Under the pieces are notes generated by a model. It was given only the letters and a program-made list of their open reading frames with translations, had not been told where the DNA came from and made no database searches. From Schistosoma haematobium (lineage: Eukaryota > Platyhelminthes > Trematoda > Strigeidida > Schistosomatidae): a stretch of DNA of 64,000 nucleotides. A program made the position numbers and the translations under genes. The DNA lies in contig NC_067199.1 of the NCBI RefSeq assembly GCF_000699445.3, forward strand, positions 31,146,402 to 31,210,401, in the 5' to 3' direction. Below are positions 63,101-64,000 of the stretch, piece by piece. The number at the start of each line of letters is the position of its first letter. Within the stretch, counting starts at the first letter, position 1.

Positions 63101-63594
63101 GAATAGTCTCGACGATATCCCGCAACAGCACTTGGCTAACACGCAATGTCGATGTTATTTGGCAGACGAATCCCAATTCAATTCTTTTCGTAAGCCACAA
63201 ATGCTGAAAAATTACATTTTCTACCACTTTCGCCATTGTACTTTTATGAAAACTCTCATCTACTACTTTTAGGAAAATCTGCGTGTGCGTTTTTTGAAAT
63301 TAAAAATGCGTTATGAAGAAACGGATTATTTACGCCAAGAACACAAGAAAACGGAATCGCGTCTTCATGAACAGGCAAAATCATTATTATCAACAACTGA
63401 TTCGGCCGTTTGTGATGTGAATGGTCTGCACCAAAAACTGGTTCGCTTATCTGACCTTGATAAAGAAAACCGTGAACGTCTGCATACATTGCATAGTAGT
63501 TGGTTGCCTGAGCGTCTGACCCCAATAGCACGTGACCTTCAAACGCTTGCTACACAAGTGAAGGACTTCTGCCTATTTGTTCAGGATAGTACAA
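51157..63594 (+). CDS. KIF11: Kinesin-5 (KIF11/Eg5/BimC-type) mitotic motor, 5' part; gene continues past the window
   Basis: Exons: 51157-51209, 51247-51456, 51490-51631, 51667-51911, 51940-52207, 52906-53201, 55054-55198, 63273-63594 (donor gtaagt at 63595). They give 560 residues plus one base in a continuous frame. Motor: [10 protein letters not shown] at the start, P-loop GQTGSGKT (90-97), switch I SSRSH (216-220), switch II DLAGSE (250-255). The neck [15 protein letters not shown] and the stalk segment after it ([19 protein letters not shown]) are typical of kinesin-5. Family knowledge: it forms bipolar homotetramers that crosslink and slide antiparallel spindle microtubules, driving centrosome separation. 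Start: ATG 51157 (a second ATG follows at 51160), with an in-frame TAA at 51136. The ATG at 51212 lies inside the first 37-bp intron. Introns are 37, 33, 35, 28, 698, 1852 and 8074 bp. The rest of the stalk and the C-terminal BimC box lie beyond 64000. Confidence 0.95.
52208..52905 (+). other. Kinesin-5 intron 5 with a solitary retroelement tail
   Basis: 52761-52812 holds TATATATTGGCGCTCTCTTG, TACCAATATTTATGTGTTCA and AATAAAATAAA, identical over about 45 bp to 58030-58075. This is the tail module of a retroelement without a visible body. The rest is ordinary AT-rich intron. Confidence 0.75.
53588..53775 (+). mobile_element. RTE 5'-UTR fragment, + strand, diverged
   Basis: It matches the same 5' region as 17388-17672 and 62280-62420 (reverse complement): CATCTGCAGCGACACTGCCT, GGAAGGACGGTGTTAG, TCACACCTCACCTTxCCCCA, and GGTGGTAAAGCCTTTGAAGT. 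It ends about where coding sequence would begin. It sits in kinesin-5 intron 6, sense. Confidence 0.7.
53776..55053 (+). other. Rest of kinesin-5 intron 6
   Basis: 54100-54860 is less AT-rich and probably repeat-derived. GGCTCATACCCAAGTAC at 54120 recurs as GACTCATACCCAAGTAC at 57226. No element could be delimited. Confidence 0.4.
56330..56860 (-). mobile_element. Non-autonomous retroelement or RTE 3' end ending in the shared TAAA-rich tail, - strand
   Basis: Read on the minus strand, about 470 bp of GC-richer sequence ends in GGCGCATATATATCTGGTGC, CTCCTTGTACCAATG and then TTTAAATAAATAAATGA. This is the same tail module seen on the + strand at 52761, 58028 and 62641. The 99-codon frame on the + strand at 56546 is not protein-like in any family I know and is probably incidental. 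Confidence 0.55.
57388..58735 (+). mobile_element. Gutted RTE retrotransposon copy, + strand
   Basis: 57388-57830 encodes the end of an AP-type endonuclease ([30 protein letters not shown]) and, after a frame change, the linker ([27 protein letters not shown]). At about 58020 this breaks off into a 60-bp tail module (58028-58088). At 58092 it resumes with the reverse transcriptase C-terminus ([49 protein letters not shown], stop near 58546). The polymerase palm with its YADD box is absent. The 3' UTR runs to about 58735, where a minus-strand RTE begins from its own 3' end. It is sense within kinesin-5 intron 7. Confidence 0.85.
58918..60814 (-). pseudogene. RTE reverse transcriptase and C-terminal domain, frameshifted
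   Basis: The first part (59861-60814) carries [53 protein letters not shown] and [15 protein letters not shown] (palm A Asp). After a frameshift near 59890-59935 come [24 protein letters not shown] (catalytic YADD intact), [10 protein letters not shown] and a C-terminal [33 protein letters not shown] and [16 protein letters not shown]. The protein ends at TAA 58918. The catalytic aspartates survive, but one frameshift separates palm motif A from YADD. Confidence 0.92.
60815..62259 (-). pseudogene. RTE endonuclease domain (APE-like), frameshifted
   Basis: In order: a basic N-terminal segment with [12 protein letters not shown], then AP-endonuclease motifs [32 protein letters not shown], a frameshift near 61260, [11 protein letters not shown] and SDHALI. 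These cover the Asn, Glu, Asp and Asp-His positions of the APE fold. The enzyme nicks target DNA to prime reverse transcription. There is no ATG at the start: the frame is open upstream of 62259, and the codon matching the ATG at 25192 is ACA. The downstream frame stops at a TAA at 60815, after which the same frame continues into RT. Confidence 0.88.
62511..62700 (+). repeat. Short sequence with the shared TAAA-rich tail, + strand
   Basis: 62641-62697 reads CATATATATCTAGTGCCCCC, TTGTACCGATATTTATG then TTTAAATAAATAAATAA, a diverged copy of the tail at 58028 and 52761. The 130 bp before it (GC-richer, from about 62511) starts where the minus-strand RTE 5' end stops, so it may be the 3' end of an older + strand element that the RTE inserted into. 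Confidence 0.5.
62701..63272 (+). other. End of kinesin-5 intron 7
   Basis: Unremarkable intron sequence leading to the acceptor ctactacttttag at 63272. Confidence 0.6.
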
Positions 63595-64000
63595 GTAAGT
63601 AAGAATATTATGTGCAATTACACAAGAATCCATGTATTTTAAATCCACCAAGTTAAATTATAAGAAAGTTCACTGACCTTTGGCAGATACACTAATACTG
63701 TTGCTTTTCACTTGTAAAAAGTGCTTGATGTTTGATCAGTACCTTAAGTTTGAATCAAGATACATTTACTGATTAGGTCACTTTTTGATAACGTGATTAT
63801 TTGGTGGGATATTGTTAATGACTGACATGCTAAATATGATATCAAAACTCAGCATTATTCAGCTATAAACTTGCTTACATGTAGTAGATTTAGATATTTA
63901 TCGGACTCACGTATCATTTCGTTAAGCCTTGTTACTTCATTTGTTCATTCATAGTACACATAAAATTATCTTATATTAGAACACTAAAATAATCAACCAC
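63595..64000 (+). other. Start of next kinesin-5 intron, cut by the window
   Basis: It begins GTAAGT after exon 8. AT-rich, with no further exon seen before the edge. Confidence 0.7.

Noticed and set aside
1..64000. CRISPR arrays, bacterial promoters, ribosome-binding sites or operons
   Set aside because: The window is eukaryotic with spliced genes, and no regularly spaced direct repeats were seen.

Overview
The window looks like nuclear DNA of a blood fluke (genus Schistosoma). It is AT-rich, with two multi-exon genes on the + strand whose first introns are only 28-47 bp while later introns run to kilobases. Fragments of RTE-clade non-LTR retrotransposons of the schistosome SR2/SR3/Perere kind are scattered through it. 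Short tRNA-promoter repeats carry hammerhead ribozyme sequences like the Sm-alpha family. The species was not determined.

Layout. 1-10294 is intergenic, with no convincing gene and a degenerate dispersed repeat near 6.1-6.6 kb. 10295-46729 (+) is a complete extended synaptotagmin gene: 21 coding exons and 796 residues by my splicing, with a membrane hairpin, SMP lipid-transfer domain, and C2A, C2B and C2C. 46730-51156 is intergenic, with decayed repeats. 51157-63594 (+) is the 5' part of a kinesin-5 (KIF11/Eg5/BimC) gene: eight coding exons giving the whole motor domain, neck and start of the stalk. The gene runs off the right edge, so the tail and BimC box are not here.

Mobile DNA sits mainly in introns. 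The last complete kinesin intron (55199-63272) holds a nearly whole but broken RTE element on the - strand (about 58736-62510), tail-to-tail with a gutted + strand RTE of another subfamily (about 57388-58735). Three other places carry only the 5' end of the same RTE, and four more carry RT-end or 3'-UTR scraps. A roughly 276-bp element in E-Syt intron 18 has 76-bp inverted repeats, Pol III A and B boxes and an intact-looking hammerhead core. Two further hammerhead copies are decayed. Other structures include a perfect 46-bp palindrome, a MITE-like 156-bp element with 21-bp inverted repeats, a short SINE-like insertion with 13-bp target duplications, and two compound microsatellites in opposite orientation.

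The two genes are not obviously related in function: E-Syt tethers ER to plasma membrane and moves lipid, while kinesin-5 slides spindle microtubules. No operon-like or CRISPR structure is seen. Exon joins were worked out by hand from reading frame, GT-AG sites and known family sequence, and have not been checked against transcripts.
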